The position numbers were made by a program, and so were the translations under genes. Shown piece by piece: positions 1 to 10,681 of a stretch of 64,000 nucleotides of DNA. Positions within the stretch are counted from its first letter, which is position 1, and each line of letters starts with the position of its first letter. Source of the DNA: Echria macrotheca (lineage: Eukaryota; Ascomycota; Sordariomycetes; Sordariales; Schizotheciaceae); assembly GCA_030411725.1 (NCBI GenBank), contig MU839828.1, positions 2,232,001 to 2,296,000 of the forward strand, written 5' to 3'. The notes under the pieces were generated by a model. It was given only the letters and a program-made list of their open reading frames with translations. It made no database searches and had not been told where the DNA came from.

Positions 1-355
1 GGCTGCGGATGAGGATGTTGCGAGCAGCCCAGAAAAGGTGATATCGAACGAACCTACCCGGCGCAGGCGATCATCCAAGCCCATGCAATTCGCGAAGCTC
101 GAGACGATCAATTCCAACATTTCGGAGTCGGTGGAACTGTCCGTCGTATCTTCCAGCCGCGATATGGAGCGAAAGCGAGCAAACGTGGAGGTCTCGGCGC
201 TACCGACTGAGTTTGACGCGGCTGTCCTACCGGCTCCTCGGCAACCAGTCCTCCCCACGCCGAAGGAGAAGTTGTCGAAGAAAGCGAGCTCGAAACCGAC
301 GAGCAGCCGACGGTGGTCATTCCTAAGCTCGAAGAGCACGGCCGTGGCAGTATAA
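1..355 (+). CDS. 3' end of an unidentified gene (partial)
   Basis: An open frame runs in from the left edge of the window (codons in frame from base 2) and ends at a TAA at 353-355, so only the last ~117 residues are present. The tail is polar and basic, with an RRRRSSK patch, Ser-rich runs, a short Pro-rich stretch and a final Ser/Lys/Arg segment ending AVAV. This looks like a disordered, probably phosphorylated C-terminus; no domain is visible. The RRRRSS stretch could be a nuclear signal or a kinase site, which is inference. The start lies outside the window. The frame is probably coding because it is open to the edge with composition typical of fungal disordered tails, but the evidence is modest. 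Confidence 0.5.
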   Translation, partial: AADEDVASSPEKVISNEPTRRRRSSKPMQFAKLETINSNISESVELSVVSSSRDMERKRANVEVSALPTEFDAAVLPAPRQPVLPTPKEKLSKKASSKPTSSRRWSFLSSKSTAVAV

Positions 356-1701
356 TGAAGATTGGTTTGGACGGGATATACTAAAGCCGGAACTACGGCA
401 TTTTTCTTTTGAGCTGTCTGGGCTTATCCCATTCATGGGATACGTTGATTTCCGAGTTGGCGTTGGCAGGAGTACACGGCGGCTGCAGTCTGGGTTTAAT
501 TCTCTAACTAGTCACCCAGCAGACATTAGACCTAAGTCTGGCGAGGAGATTGGGTCCTCCAATAGAAGATACTTCCATATCGGACTGTCTGGCTTACCTC
601 TGCACAAGTGTTTCTATGCTTCATCATTGAGCTGTCTTTGTGTGAAGAATACGTAACCCAAAACCTGCTGGGCAGCAAGCGACTGAGGTAGCCTGCTGGT
701 GTCAGACACATGCTCACACAAGCACCAATGTCGCAAGAGGGACCACGCAACGCCTCCGCTACCATGCGTGCCGTAGTGCATCCCAGCGCAACAGACATAC
801 AGACTGGCTGACCAGTGACACGGTTCTTCTTTTCCACTTTCTTTTGTCGTTCCGTAGGTTAGCAGAGAGAGAGAGAGAGGGGTGGAGATGAGCCCCGCCC
901 TAAGTACCTAGAGTAGAGCTGCGGCTGGAGACATTCCATGGTTGTCTTGGACGTTGGTCGATGAACCTGGCAGTACCGAGACCGGGTTTTAGTTTGGCGT
1001 CACCTTACATGTAGAATCTCATCCCAATCTGGCACTTGACTGAGGGCTCCAAGCTGAGTTCCTGGCACTGTACTTTGCTTCTAGTCTGCGGAAGGGTGGG
1101 TGAGGGTGTGCTGCTAAGCATACTCCGTACGAATTGAACGCAGACAAAGAAGACTCCTATCGATATTTTTGTCTCTTTTTTTCCTTCTGCAGGATCAGTT
1201 GTCCGTAGGTTTGACAAGTACGCTTCTCACCTAGAATAAGTCAAATGGGACCAACAGAAACCATGCAAAGGCTTTGTTGAATGTTTGGCTCTCCATGCAC
1301 CTAGAATTTTCTCAGCTAGACCCTCTATACGCGTAGTAGCCGCACTTGCATATCAGGAAACCGGAAATATCTTCAGTTTTTCTCTCCAAGAGAAATGCAT
1401 TGCCGTCAGCTGACGGCTTCTTCCGAGACACGGCTGGGTAAGGTACCCCTGGAAATCTAGGGTGCACCCCACCGAGAAGCCGGCTGCAGATCGACAGGCC
1501 CCGCGGCCGCTGATTTGCCGGCCTTGCCAGCCACCGGCTGTCAGCACAAACGGCTTCGTGGCATCAGCGGGAATTCTGAAGCGACGACTTTCCTTCCGAC
1601 AGCCAAGTTGCCCACAGCTTGCGCCATCGCCCCAATGATTCCCTGATCGCGGCGCACGGCGGTAGACTGGCCGCTCTTTCGTTCAATTGACGCGCAGCAC
1701 C
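356..1701. other. Intergenic region upstream of ALG5
   Basis: About 1.35 kb without a supportable gene. It should hold the terminator of the left-hand gene and the promoter of ALG5. A short (GA)n tract lies at about 864-880, and ACCTAG-type motifs occur near 905, 1229 and 1299. Short ORFs on both strands have no recognisable features. Confidence 0.6.
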
Positions 1702-3056
1702 ATGGGCATCGACGCGCCGTGGCAGCTGGCGCAGCTGGCCGTCGACACGCTCAGCACCACACCCGGCTACCTCCTCTGTCTCGTCTTCGTCGGCCTCGTC
1801 TCCCTTGGAATTTTCACTGTATGCATATCCGCGGATAGATAAAGTCGGCGCTGACAAGCTAGCTCTACATTGGCCTCCACGTGCTCGCGCCGAAGCCGCG
1901 CGAACCGTTCCCGTCCGAGAAGACGTACATCACGACCAACCCCGACGGCACCACGAGCGCCCCGCGCCCCCTGCCATGCTGGTACGACCGCTGGCGGGCC
2001 GAGGGCCAGCTGCGCAACCAGTCGTACCCCACGATCCCCCCGGGCTTCCCGGTGCCCGAGTTCGGCGCGATCGAGCCGGCCGAGGTGGCCATCAGCGTCG
2101 TCATCCCGGCCTACAATGAGGCCGACCGCATCGCCCCGGCGCTGGAGGATATGGTCGCCTACCTCGATGAACGCTTCGGCCGGCCTGCTGCTTCTTCCTC
2201 GTCGTCATCCAAACTCAAACCACTCGCGCCCCCGGGCGGCGGCGCATCCACGCCCGTGTCGCGACCGACGACGCCGCACCGCATCGTGTTCAAGAACCGC
2301 GCCGGTGAAAACGCCGGGCGCCCGGCGCCGTCCGGCTACGAGATTATCATTATCAACGACGACAGCAAGGACCGCACGGTCGACGTGGCGCTCGACTTCT
2401 CGCGCAAGCACGGCCTGCACGACATCCTGCGCGTCGTGACGCTCGAGAAGAACCGCGGCAAGGGCGGCGGCGTGACCCACGGCCTGCGCCACGTCCGCGG
2501 CGAGTACGCCATTTTCGCAGACGCCGACGGGGCCTCGCGCTTCAGCGATTTGGGAAAACTGATCGAGGGCTGCGAGGACGTGGTGGACGGGTCGAACCGC
2601 GGCGTGGCCATCGGCAGCCGCGCGCATCTCGTCGGCAGCGAGGCCGTGGTCAAGCGCTCAGCCATCCGCAACTTTTTGATGCGCTCGTTCCATTTCGTCC
2701 TGATGATCCTCACGCCGCCGGCGACGTCGCGCATCCGCGACACGCAGTGCGGCTTCAAGCTGTTCTCGCGCGCCGCGCTGCCGCATATCGTGCCGTATAT
2801 GCACGCCGAGGGCTGGATTTTCGATATCGAGATGTTGATGCTGGCCGAGTCGGCGCCCGCCACGCCCGTGCTGGCGAGCGATGGGTCGGTTATCGGGACG
2901 AGCTACGGCATCAAGGTGGCTGAGGTGCCGATTGCGTGGCATGAGGTCGAGGGGAGCAAGATGAATCTTGTGCAGGATAGTGTGCGGATGGCTGTGGGGC
3001 TGGCCGTGTTGAGGGCGAGTTGGATGATGGGTGTTTACCGGAGGCGGTTGACTTAG
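1702..3056 (+). CDS. alg5: Dolichyl-phosphate beta-glucosyltransferase (ALG5)
   Basis: Transfers glucose from UDP-glucose to dolichyl phosphate at the cytosolic face of the ER; Dol-P-Glc then supplies the last sugars of the N-glycan precursor. Two exons: 1702-1818 and 1863-3056, with a 44-bp intron (branch CTGAC, AG at 1861-1862), phase 0, giving 436 residues. An N-terminal membrane anchor spans about residues 18-45. The GT2 fold follows: VVIPAYNE near 118-125, INDDSKD near 202-208, the metal-binding DAD near 259-261, and the conserved RIRDTQCGFKLF segment. Yeast and animal ALG5 are roughly 325-335 residues. The excess is a long N-terminal region and a Ser/Pro-rich insert at about 145-196. 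ERG1 lies tail-to-tail downstream. Start chosen because exon 1 supplies the expected membrane anchor. Confidence 0.93.
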
Positions 3057-3599
3057 TTTGGATGTATCTAGGAATTTTTATTCATTCGGTATCTACGGAT
3101 AGGGGGGTTTATCTATATATCGCCTCGATTAAAAGCATAAATGTAGCATACTTATTCGAGGGCCGTCCATATTTTTACTGATCCCCATTGTGTGTTACTT
3201 ACGGTACGGTATGCTGTGGGATATCCTGACTGACCTCTGACATGATAAGACAGACAGCTTCGGAGAGAAATTGCGCTGGAGAGTGATATGACGGACCCCC
3301 GGTTACGTAGAGCATAAACTGCTGTGGTGTACCCAGTGAGATAGCCATGGTAAAAGCCATGTACAAGAACAGAGAGATTGCCTTTTTCACTCGCCTATTT
3401 ATCTATCTGAGGAAGAAGACTACATCATAAACTTGTGCCATCCCTGACATCAACTCTACCCAACTCCATGTTCACCATCCACAACATGACCCCCAACCCC
3501 GTGTATCATCGACTATAGAGTAGAATTTAACAATTCATCATTACAACTATTACCCCTCCCCCCCACCCCCATTCTTCATCTATCATTAGGTAGTGTAGT
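3057..3599. other. Convergent 3' intergenic region between ALG5 and ERG1
   Basis: 543 bp between two stop codons on opposite strands, so it should hold both 3' UTRs and polyadenylation signals. It is AT-richer than the flanking genes, with a C-rich tract around 3556-3571. No gene is visible. Confidence 0.6.
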
Positions 3600-5189
3600 C
3601 TAAGTACTCTCATACCAACAAACAGGCAAAAACACCACACAGGCCGTCCACAGAATCAAAACAGCATCCCACCCAGCAACAGGCCACATCCAGACCCTCT
3701 TGCCTCCTCCCGTCCTCTCCAGCGCATTCAACCAGACCCCCACGAGCGCCACACTAAAGAAATGATACGCCAGCGTCAACGGCCGCCGAATCATGCCCCC
3801 CAGCATACCGACCGGCTCGTCCGTGATGCCCATCTCAAAGTACCGAAAACACCCGGCCTGCAGCGCGCGCAGCTGCCTGTCCTCGGCCGAGAAGAGCGAA
3901 TACAGCGCCTGCGCGAGCACGTTGATGATACTCGTCAGCGCCTTGCGGCGCCAGTAGAATTCCTTCAGCGCAGCGCGGACTGTCTCCGCATCGCCCAGCC
4001 CCTTGGGCGTCCGCTCGGGGCTGAGCAGTTCCGTCAACAGCACCGCGTCGTTCAGCGCGACCGTCATGCCGCCGCCCGTCAGGGGGTGGCGCATATTGTA
4101 CGCGTCGCCGGCGAGGATGACGCCCTTCGTCGACTGGCGATCCTGTCTCGACGGCGCGAGGTACGAATTCGGCATGCTGCGTGGGATCTTCCCATCTTTC
4201 AGCGCTTCCAGGACTGACGGCCGCACACCTTCTGGTAAAGCGGGCACGACGCACTTCTCAATATACCCCCTCACCCCGCCGTTCTCGGGCCGCGCGGCGG
4301 GTAGGTTCGCGGGCACATCGATCAGCGCGCGCGTCTCGCGGCTGCCGATCTGATATAACAGGACAGGCATGGCCTTCCCGATGACGACGTGTCCATAGCC
4401 CTGCGGCGGGAACGGACAGTCGATCAGCTCGAGCGCGTAGAACTTGGAGCGCACGACGGGCGCCGCCTTCTCGCCGAGATACTCCCTCCGGAACTGCGAG
4501 GCATACCCGTCCGCGATAACAGTAATCTGCCCAAAGAAGCAGTCATCGCTCTTCTCGCCCGTCGCCCGGTCCGTCGTGCGCGTCTGCACGCCGAGCACCA
4601 GGTCGCGATCATGCTCGCCCCTGACCGTGCTCACCACGTCCGTCTCGAAGACCGTAATATTCGGATGGCCGCCGCACGCCCGACGGAGCTGCATGACGAA
4701 CCGCCCATGGTGAAAGCTCCGCCCCTCAGGCCTCTTCTCGTCGTCTTCGTTATGCCGCACCTGCCCCGTCTCCTCGTCCACCCGCGGATACGGGAAGACC
4801 ACCTGCTCGCCGTGGAACAGCACATGATACCCATAGCACGGCACGGCATCGATCCCCTCGAGACATCTCCCCAGTCCCAGTTTTCGCAGCGCCGCCACCC
4901 CGCCCGGCTGCAGCAGCTCGCCCACGATCCGGTCCGGCTCGTGCATCCATCTCTCCAGCAGGATCACGCTGCGCCCCTGCTCGGCGAGCGCGTAGGCGAC
5001 GGCACACCCGAACACGCCGGCGCCGACGACGACGACGTCCGCCTCGTGGTATTTCTGGCGGCGCTCGGCCTCGCGGGCGGCTTTGGATTGCGTCGGCCAC
5101 TCGGATTGATGTTGTTGGCGACCAGACTTTTGCGTCGTCCACGTCGTGGTAATCTCTCGCTGGATTTTTGTTTCTGTCTTGACCGCCAT
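3600..5189 (-). CDS. erg1: Squalene monooxygenase (squalene epoxidase, ERG1)
   Basis: FAD- and NADPH-dependent ER enzyme that converts squalene to 2,3-oxidosqualene in ergosterol synthesis; the family is the target of allylamine antifungals. Single exon, 529 residues. The Rossmann FAD motif GAGVFG is at 56-61 after DVVVV, followed by the conserved GELLQPGGV segment. The second FAD motif GDAYNMRHPLTGGGM lies around residue 365. The C-terminus has two hydrophobic segments, ending in a likely membrane anchor around VAGWDAVLILWTACVVFL. The length fits fungal Erg1 (about 470-530). The N-terminal ~48 residues before the FAD motif are polar and not conserved. The next gene on the same strand (PPR) ends 604 bp upstream. 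Start: first ATG in the open frame. Confidence 0.95.
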   Translation of the reverse strand: MAVKTETKIQREITTTWTTQKSGRQQHQSEWPTQSKAAREAERRQKYHEADVVVVGAGVFGCAVAYALAEQGRSVILLERWMHEPDRIVGELLQPGGVAALRKLGLGRCLEGIDAVPCYGYHVLFHGEQVVFPYPRVDEETGQVRHNEDDEKRPEGRSFHHGRFVMQLRRACGGHPNITVFETDVVSTVRGEHDRDLVLGVQTRTTDRATGEKSDDCFFGQITVIADGYASQFRREYLGEKAAPVVRSKFYALELIDCPFPPQGYGHVVIGKAMPVLLYQIGSRETRALIDVPANLPAARPENGGVRGYIEKCVVPALPEGVRPSVLEALKDGKIPRSMPNSYLAPSRQDRQSTKGVILAGDAYNMRHPLTGGGMTVALNDAVLLTELLSPERTPKGLGDAETVRAALKEFYWRRKALTSIINVLAQALYSLFSAEDRQLRALQAGCFRYFEMGITDEPVGMLGGMIRRPLTLAYHFFSVALVGVWLNALERTGGGKRVWMWPVAGWDAVLILWTACVVFLPVCWYEST

Positions 5190-5793
5190 CGTGTATATGT
5201 GTGTCTCTCTGTCGGTTTATTATAGAGGTAGTGTCCGAAGAAAAGGACAGCGGGGCGTCCGTCGATCGCAGGGAGGAGGGTCGTCGTTCGTAGATCGGAT
5301 CGGTTCGGCGAACAACTCCGTTCAGAGGCGAAAAAGGGAGGTATACGTGAAAGAAAAAAGGTGCAGATCGAAAGGAATTGAGGTCCCTCTAAAGTACTTA
5401 GAGCCTCGTCATGGGCTCAATGGTAGGATGCAACGGCTCTTGCGACTGCCCCCCAAAATTCCAGGGTAACGGGTTCTGGGTCGGGTCGATGTAGAAATTA
5501 TTGCTGTTCGATCTTGCAAACAAATCGTCCCATGCCGGCGGCGGTCACGGCCATCGGCCAATCAGAAGCGCGCCGCAGGGGCCAGGTCGTCGCGGCGCCC
5601 CTGGCCCGATTTCACATGTCAGTCGATTGTCGAATGAGAGGGCTCGAGCTTGGTTAGCTCCATTGGATTCGATCGTCGGACACCGAATCCACACTCCTCA
5701 GCATGGAATTCATCAGCACTGAAAGAAGATGCAAACAGAATACAATCAAAACATCTATTTCTATACAAATGAAGCATCGTAGGCTCCACAAGA
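5190..5793. other. ERG1 promoter and PPR-gene 3' region
   Basis: 604 bp between two genes on the minus strand. It should contain the ERG1 promoter and the 3' UTR of the PPR gene. Apart from a CCAATCA element near 5558 I see no convincing sterol-response or TATA element. Confidence 0.5.
5558..5562 (+). promoter_or_regulatory. CCAAT box (CBC/HAP-type) upstream of ERG1
   Basis: A CCAATCA sequence about 370 bp upstream of the ERG1 start codon. The fungal CCAAT-binding complex works in either orientation and is known to act in sterol and iron regulation. Function here is inferred from position and match only. Confidence 0.3.
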
Positions 5794-8700
5794 CTACCCG
5801 CTCGCTGGCGGCACCAAAGTCAAGACGGGATGCGCGAAGCTCCTGGCCTCGCCGAATAACCCGGCCGGTCTGGCCTCATCGAGATCGAGCCCGGACACCG
5901 AGTCCAATTCCCTCGGCCGTCCTGCATCCTGAACTGCCTGTTGCAGCATGCGCAGCCCTTTCTTCTCGAGCCTCGTCCGTTGTTCCCGCTGCGCCTTTCG
6001 TTTCTCCACAACGGTCTGAATGCCCTTTTGTATGCTGGCCAGAGCCTCGTCCTGCCCTGACGCCGTCTCCGGCCACCTACTCCGGATAACTTTCCGGGCG
6101 AACTTGAGCGTCTGCAGAAACTCAAGCTCCTCAACGCACCCGTTGCCGAGTGCAAGCTCAACGGCCTTGTCGATCCCCTCCGCACTGCGCTTGTGTATGT
6201 AGGCAAACAAGAAGGTGCGAAAGTTGTGGATGTTGTAACATGGCCTTGAGAAGCCCCGTGCGTTCGCGGCCTTGGTGGCATATGAGATGGCATCATCCCA
6301 AAACCCAATCTTCAGGCATCGATCTGCGACCCGGTTAAGAGTCACGTCGGCAAGAACGATGCCCCTGGCCTCGAAGAAAGCGAGGGTCGACCCCAGAGCC
6401 TTGCGGGTTCTGGCCGGCTCGTCCTTGTAGTATATCTCTTTGAGCTGGGCAGCGATGACGTGGTTCATCACGTAGTTGATATCATGGCCGTGTTCCTCGG
6501 CGAACCGAAGCAAATCGTGCAGCCTGTCTCCGCGGTCGCCGCGCTTGTCTGGTGATCCAATCGACAGAGCCGCCTGGATGGCCAGCCGAAGAGCAGGTGT
6601 CCTTGGAGTTAAGGGAACACCCATCTGGACGGCCGTTTTATAGAGCCGGACAACCCGCATCGGCTCCTCCTGTGCCATGGCCTTCCTCATAGCCAAGACG
6701 ACATCATCTTCGTTGGTGAAAGCAACACTGAGCTTGGGAGGTAGGAAATCGTGCTTGAGCTTCAATGACCTCAGCCGCCTCTGGGCCAGTTTTCCAGTGC
6801 ACTTCTTGTCGGTCAGTGCAGCGCCCGCCATGATCCGTTCCGTATCGCGGTTCACAAAGGCCGGGTTCAGCTGCGTCAGCTTTTGGTAGAGAGCACGAAG
6901 GGTTTGGAACCGCATCCCCGCATGTCGACAGGTCTGGAGGATGGTATTGGCAAACGAGGCGCCAGCAGGCACGTTGGCCGCAGTGCAGTATTCGAGCCAC
7001 CGGAGCACCGCTTCATAGTCTCGGATCTGGGCGTAATGCTTTGCCATCAACGTGACACTGTATGGGGACAGCGGAACCTTGAGCTCCTCGATGTAGGAAC
7101 GAAGAAACCGCTCGGTTTCCCGCATGCTGTGAGAGTCTGCAAAGGCCTTGAGTACCGGAACGAACGCTTTACTGCAAATCTCTGCGTCGGGAATCGTGTC
7201 AACTTTCATGCTCTCGAACAAGTTGCGTACTGTGGTCCACTCGCCGAGCTTCGCGTGGTGCTTTGCTAATATGCCGAGTAGTCGAGTATCCTTGTTGACC
7301 TCTGGTCCACGTTCTTCCATTTTCTCTAGGTAATAGCTCGCTCTCGTCATCTCGCCGGTCTTCAAGGCCAGCTCAACCATAATGCGGTAAATATCGACCC
7401 ACGGTACCTCTGTCGCAGGGTCGAGCTTCCCTACCAACTCATTGAATAGCGTCTCCGTGCTCCCAAAGCTCTCATGTGATTCCCAGTCTGCCCTGAGGAG
7501 GCTTGCCACCCAGTTGACTCGCGGTTGGCAGACGCCCGAACAAAGCCCAAACAGCTTCTTTAAGACGTCCGCAGCCTTGTAGCCATTTGCCTTGGAGACA
7601 CATTCCACCACGGCATCCCCGGTACGAAGCAGCGCGCCGACCTTGGACGTGGCGTCGTAGCTATCCAGGAACTGGAGGATGGCGAACTTGTAGCCTCCAT
7701 TCCCCAGCGCGTCGTCGAGGAGTTTCGCAACGTACCACCCCCGGAGATTCGCGGATTCGTCACTGGCGGTGTCCACACAATCTCGGAGAATCTTCAAGCT
7801 GCGTGGCACCATTCTGGCTCCGATCAGGGATTCGATCAGTCGTTTCCCCGTATCGACCACGCCGGGTCTCGATCCGGGCGTGTCTATTTCGCGCATCGGC
7901 CGAAATAGCGTCCTTGCCGAAGTCAATATCTTCCGACGTGCATACCAGTCGGCGGATTGAAGCGAACGCCCATCAGGCGACATGAGATCGACCTGGTCTA
8001 GCAGTAGCCCAATCAGCCGCATCGGCTTGTGAGCAAAGTACTCAGCCTCCGTAGTCGCCTCGTGAGACCCCACGGTTTCGAGGAGTCGAACGGCATCCCT
8101 AAGCAATCCTAGTTCCTGACACGTCCAAGACAACTGCGCGGTCGCCCTCGCCCACCGTTTGGAAGACCCCTGTGGTACCGTGCCATGCCGATAAGCACTG
8201 AGAACCACCTCCACCGCTCGAGACACCAGCTGGGAATCCCGCGAATCGCAAGCCCGCCATATTGTCGTGATAATCTCTTTGGAGCTCGAGTCGACATCAC
8301 CCGATCCATTCGACCTCCCAATGATCGCGCCGATCTTTTCGGAGGTTCGGTCCGGCCATTGCTCAACAAAGGGCTTGGGCCTAGCTGTTGCTGGCCCGGT
8401 ACGGGAGGTGGGGACCGACGTTCGCTCGACCTCGGCGGCGACCATGGTCACAGACCAGTCCTCAGGCGTTGCCGGTGATGTCGGTATCAATCGTTCCTTT
8501 CCCTCTCTTGGTAGCGGTAGTCCCGTCAAGTGATCGATTCGTAGGCGCGGGCGAGCCTCCGGGGAATCGGGCCAGGCTGGGCTCGGCAGCGCCATGTCAG
8601 ACAAAGCCTCCTCCTCGAGAGCCAGGGCGAATGCGGTGCCGCCAGAATGGTAGCTCCGGGCTGATTTGACCTTGGCGCCATTATCGATCGCGCGGAGGGC

Positions 8701-8820
8701 GTTGTTGATGCGACGGCGACGGTCTTCGGCGATGAGGGCGAGCGTGCACGAAGTTCCGACGAGAAGGCCGCGCAGCGCCGTCAAGGCGGCCTTGGACGGG
8801 ACGGGCAGGGGCGACGACAT
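5794..8820 (-). CDS. Large pentatricopeptide-repeat (PPR) protein, probably mitochondrial
   Basis: Single exon, 1008 residues. The N-terminus has a short hydrophobic segment (about residues 13-30) followed by Arg-rich sequence, consistent with an organelle-targeting/anchor region. From about residue 200 to 950 the protein is a run of helical pairs of ~35 residues in the PPR style (for example segments beginning VPWVDIYRIMVELALKTGEM, RLLGILAKHHAKLGEWTTVR and PYSVTLMAKHYAQIRDYEAV). The C-terminus is basic and coiled-coil-like (KRKAQREQRTRLEKKG). PPR proteins bind mitochondrial RNA in processing, stability or translation. Fungal members include Pet309/CYA-5, Cbp1, Aep3 and the complex I factor CIA84, but I cannot choose among them. 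The family call is good; the specific role is unknown. Confidence 0.85.
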   Translation of the reverse strand: MSSPLPVPSKAALTALRGLLVGTSCTLALIAEDRRRRINNALRAIDNGAKVKSARSYHSGGTAFALALEEEALSDMALPSPAWPDSPEARPRLRIDHLTGLPLPREGKERLIPTSPATPEDWSVTMVAAEVERTSVPTSRTGPATARPKPFVEQWPDRTSEKIGAIIGRSNGSGDVDSSSKEIITTIWRACDSRDSQLVSRAVEVVLSAYRHGTVPQGSSKRWARATAQLSWTCQELGLLRDAVRLLETVGSHEATTEAEYFAHKPMRLIGLLLDQVDLMSPDGRSLQSADWYARRKILTSARTLFRPMREIDTPGSRPGVVDTGKRLIESLIGARMVPRSLKILRDCVDTASDESANLRGWYVAKLLDDALGNGGYKFAILQFLDSYDATSKVGALLRTGDAVVECVSKANGYKAADVLKKLFGLCSGVCQPRVNWVASLLRADWESHESFGSTETLFNELVGKLDPATEVPWVDIYRIMVELALKTGEMTRASYYLEKMEERGPEVNKDTRLLGILAKHHAKLGEWTTVRNLFESMKVDTIPDAEICSKAFVPVLKAFADSHSMRETERFLRSYIEELKVPLSPYSVTLMAKHYAQIRDYEAVLRWLEYCTAANVPAGASFANTILQTCRHAGMRFQTLRALYQKLTQLNPAFVNRDTERIMAGAALTDKKCTGKLAQRRLRSLKLKHDFLPPKLSVAFTNEDDVVLAMRKAMAQEEPMRVVRLYKTAVQMGVPLTPRTPALRLAIQAALSIGSPDKRGDRGDRLHDLLRFAEEHGHDINYVMNHVIAAQLKEIYYKDEPARTRKALGSTLAFFEARGIVLADVTLNRVADRCLKIGFWDDAISYATKAANARGFSRPCYNIHNFRTFLFAYIHKRSAEGIDKAVELALGNGCVEELEFLQTLKFARKVIRSRWPETASGQDEALASIQKGIQTVVEKRKAQREQRTRLEKKGLRMLQQAVQDAGRPRELDSVSGLDLDEARPAGLFGEARSFAHPVLTLVPPASG

Positions 8821-9269
8821 GGCCTCTGGCGCGCGGATTGCATGTTCTCAAATCATGGTCGGGACGCGGTCGGTCGCAATGGCGGTTTGTTAGAGCGATT
8901 GGATGTTTCAATCAAGAAATAGTGCGGAAGAATGACATGATCTGAAATTCATTCACCTCTGCAGATGGCGGGTCCTCGGCAAGCTCGGACCAATCACCAG
9001 GCCTACACAGTACACAGCTCAGCTCCCCAGCAGCAAGTTCAGCTAAAGTGGGCTTGAGAGCTGCTAAAATGCAGAAGACTTCCCCGAATGAAAAGCAGCG
9101 TGGAAAGAAGAGCGTGTCTGTCTATCTATCTCAGATCGCCCGCGACGTCTATCCAGCCAGCCAGCCGTAAACGCCAACATCATGCCTCCCGCTCGCCCCT
9201 CTTGATGCGTAGAATACAAGGTCTATATACAGAACCACCCGTCCGAACATGGTACTCATACATGTACAT
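8821..9269. other. PPR-gene promoter and carrier-gene 3' region
   Basis: 449 bp between two minus-strand genes. It holds the promoter of the PPR gene, including a CCAATCA element near 8990, and the 3' UTR of the carrier gene. No gene is visible. Confidence 0.5.
8990..8994 (+). promoter_or_regulatory. CCAAT box upstream of the PPR gene
   Basis: A CCAATCA match about 170 bp upstream of the PPR start codon, a typical position for the CCAAT-binding complex that controls many mitochondrial genes in fungi. Match and position only. Confidence 0.3.
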
Positions 9270-10681
9270 CTAGGCCAACTCCCGCTCCTCTAATGGCATG
9301 TACACCTCCAGCTTGCGCAAAATCGATTGGTACAAGAACAACATACACCCGCTTTGGATACTTGTCCACACCGCTCGTGGCCCAACACCCCTGAACCACC
9401 CCCCGACGCCCTCGGATTTATATATTAGTTTGAGGCCCGTAAATACAGACGAGGTGTCGAGGCTGACTGCCCCGGGCCGTGGAGTATGCGTTGATGGCGA
9501 AGACGTCGATATTAACCGCTTTTGCAGTTTCTGGGTCGCGCTCTCGGCGTGTTTCCCATGCCCGTCTTTTGTTGGCCCTGGTTTTGAAGTGCCTGCGGTT
9601 TCTGTGGCTGCGGCCGCGGCGGCTTCGGGATGAATTTGGGTTTGTAGCCGGGTCTTCACCACGTCCAGCGGACAGGTAATGGTGCCGGCAAGTCCTCCCG
9701 CCGCAGCGCCCGTCAGCAGTTCCAGTTGCCATCCTATTTCGCGGCTTTCCCTCCACCGGCGGGCCCAGGTTTGGCCCTGCTCATAAAACATGAACTGAAG
9801 AGCCGAAAATGGAAGATCGCGATAGAGTGTCGCCCTGTACCCATAAAACAGGGCGGAGAAGCCTTCTTGCCGGATAATGGTCCTCACCGCGTCCGGCATG
9901 CTCTTGTAATTATATCCAGATGAGAAGTACGGGTTGTTGAACCGGCCCTGGAGTTGGAGGCGGGTCTTGAGCACCTCGGACGGCACATAGACGATAGAAG
10001 CGGCCAAATCGCCGAGAAATCCTGCGTGTAAACCGTCAGCCGGCGCAACCTCTGAAACGGCCACATCGAAACTCACCGCTTGAGAGGTAGGCGACATGTT
10101 CTTGCACGCCGTAGTCCAGCATGTGCCGCTTGCTGAACTCGTAGGTGCCGAAGAAGAGCACAGTCCCTGGAAATGACCCCAGAAGCGCAGGAAGCCAGCC
10201 ACCGTACAGACCCCGCCTCACCCCTTCTTGCCGAAATATTTGGTAGTAGGAAGACCCGAGCGATGTGTACTTGGGCGGAACATGTGGATCGCCTTGCTGT
10301 CGAGTCTTTACCGTGTCGAGCGAGTGCATGAGCATGTCACCGCACGTGCCTCCTAGACCTCCGGCCAGCATAGACTGCGCATCAACAGTTAGCCAGGACA
10401 AACAGAACACGAATCCCGGATCCCCCGGCCAAACGCACGTGTAAGTAGGGCGGGCGCCTCTCCAGCTGTTCTCCATCCTCCGATTTCATATTGTCCATGT
10501 GCGGTGCTGCCTTTGCGGCGGAGACATGCGACAGAGAAGCCGACGACTCCTTACTTCCATGATCGAGGGCGGCTCGTCGGGGGGAGGATCCGGCCAGGCC
10601 GCCGCGCGGAGGAGAGGCGGAGGCGGCGGCTTTGATGTCGTCAGTCAGGAGCGTGCTGGCCGTATCGAGGCCAGGAACCAT
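9270..10681 (-). CDS. Mitochondrial carrier family protein, Mme1/YMR166C type
   Basis: Solute carrier of the mitochondrial inner membrane, six helices in three repeats. Three exons: 10681-10439, 10374-10077 and 10021-9270; introns 10438-10375 (64 bp) and 10076-10022 (55 bp). Total 430 residues. All three carrier signatures are visible: SLDTVKTRQQ, PSEVLKTRLQ and PLDVVKTRLQ. The flanking sequence (MLAGGLGGTCGDMLMH, GRFNNPYFSSGYNY, WFRGVGPRAVWTSIQ) strongly resembles yeast YMR166C/Mme1, reported to export mitochondrial magnesium; transport of Mg here is by analogy. A ~55-residue Ala/Ser/Thr-rich insertion lies in the third repeat after residue ~310. The ~80-residue N-terminal extension is polar. 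An in-frame open region continues upstream of the chosen ATG, so the start is the least certain part. Confidence 0.88.

Noticed and set aside
4389..5225. 278-codon open frame on the + strand opposite ERG1
   Set aside because: Lies wholly antisense to a well-conserved enzyme; the sequence is Arg/His/Leu-rich without domains. It arises from GC-ending codon bias.
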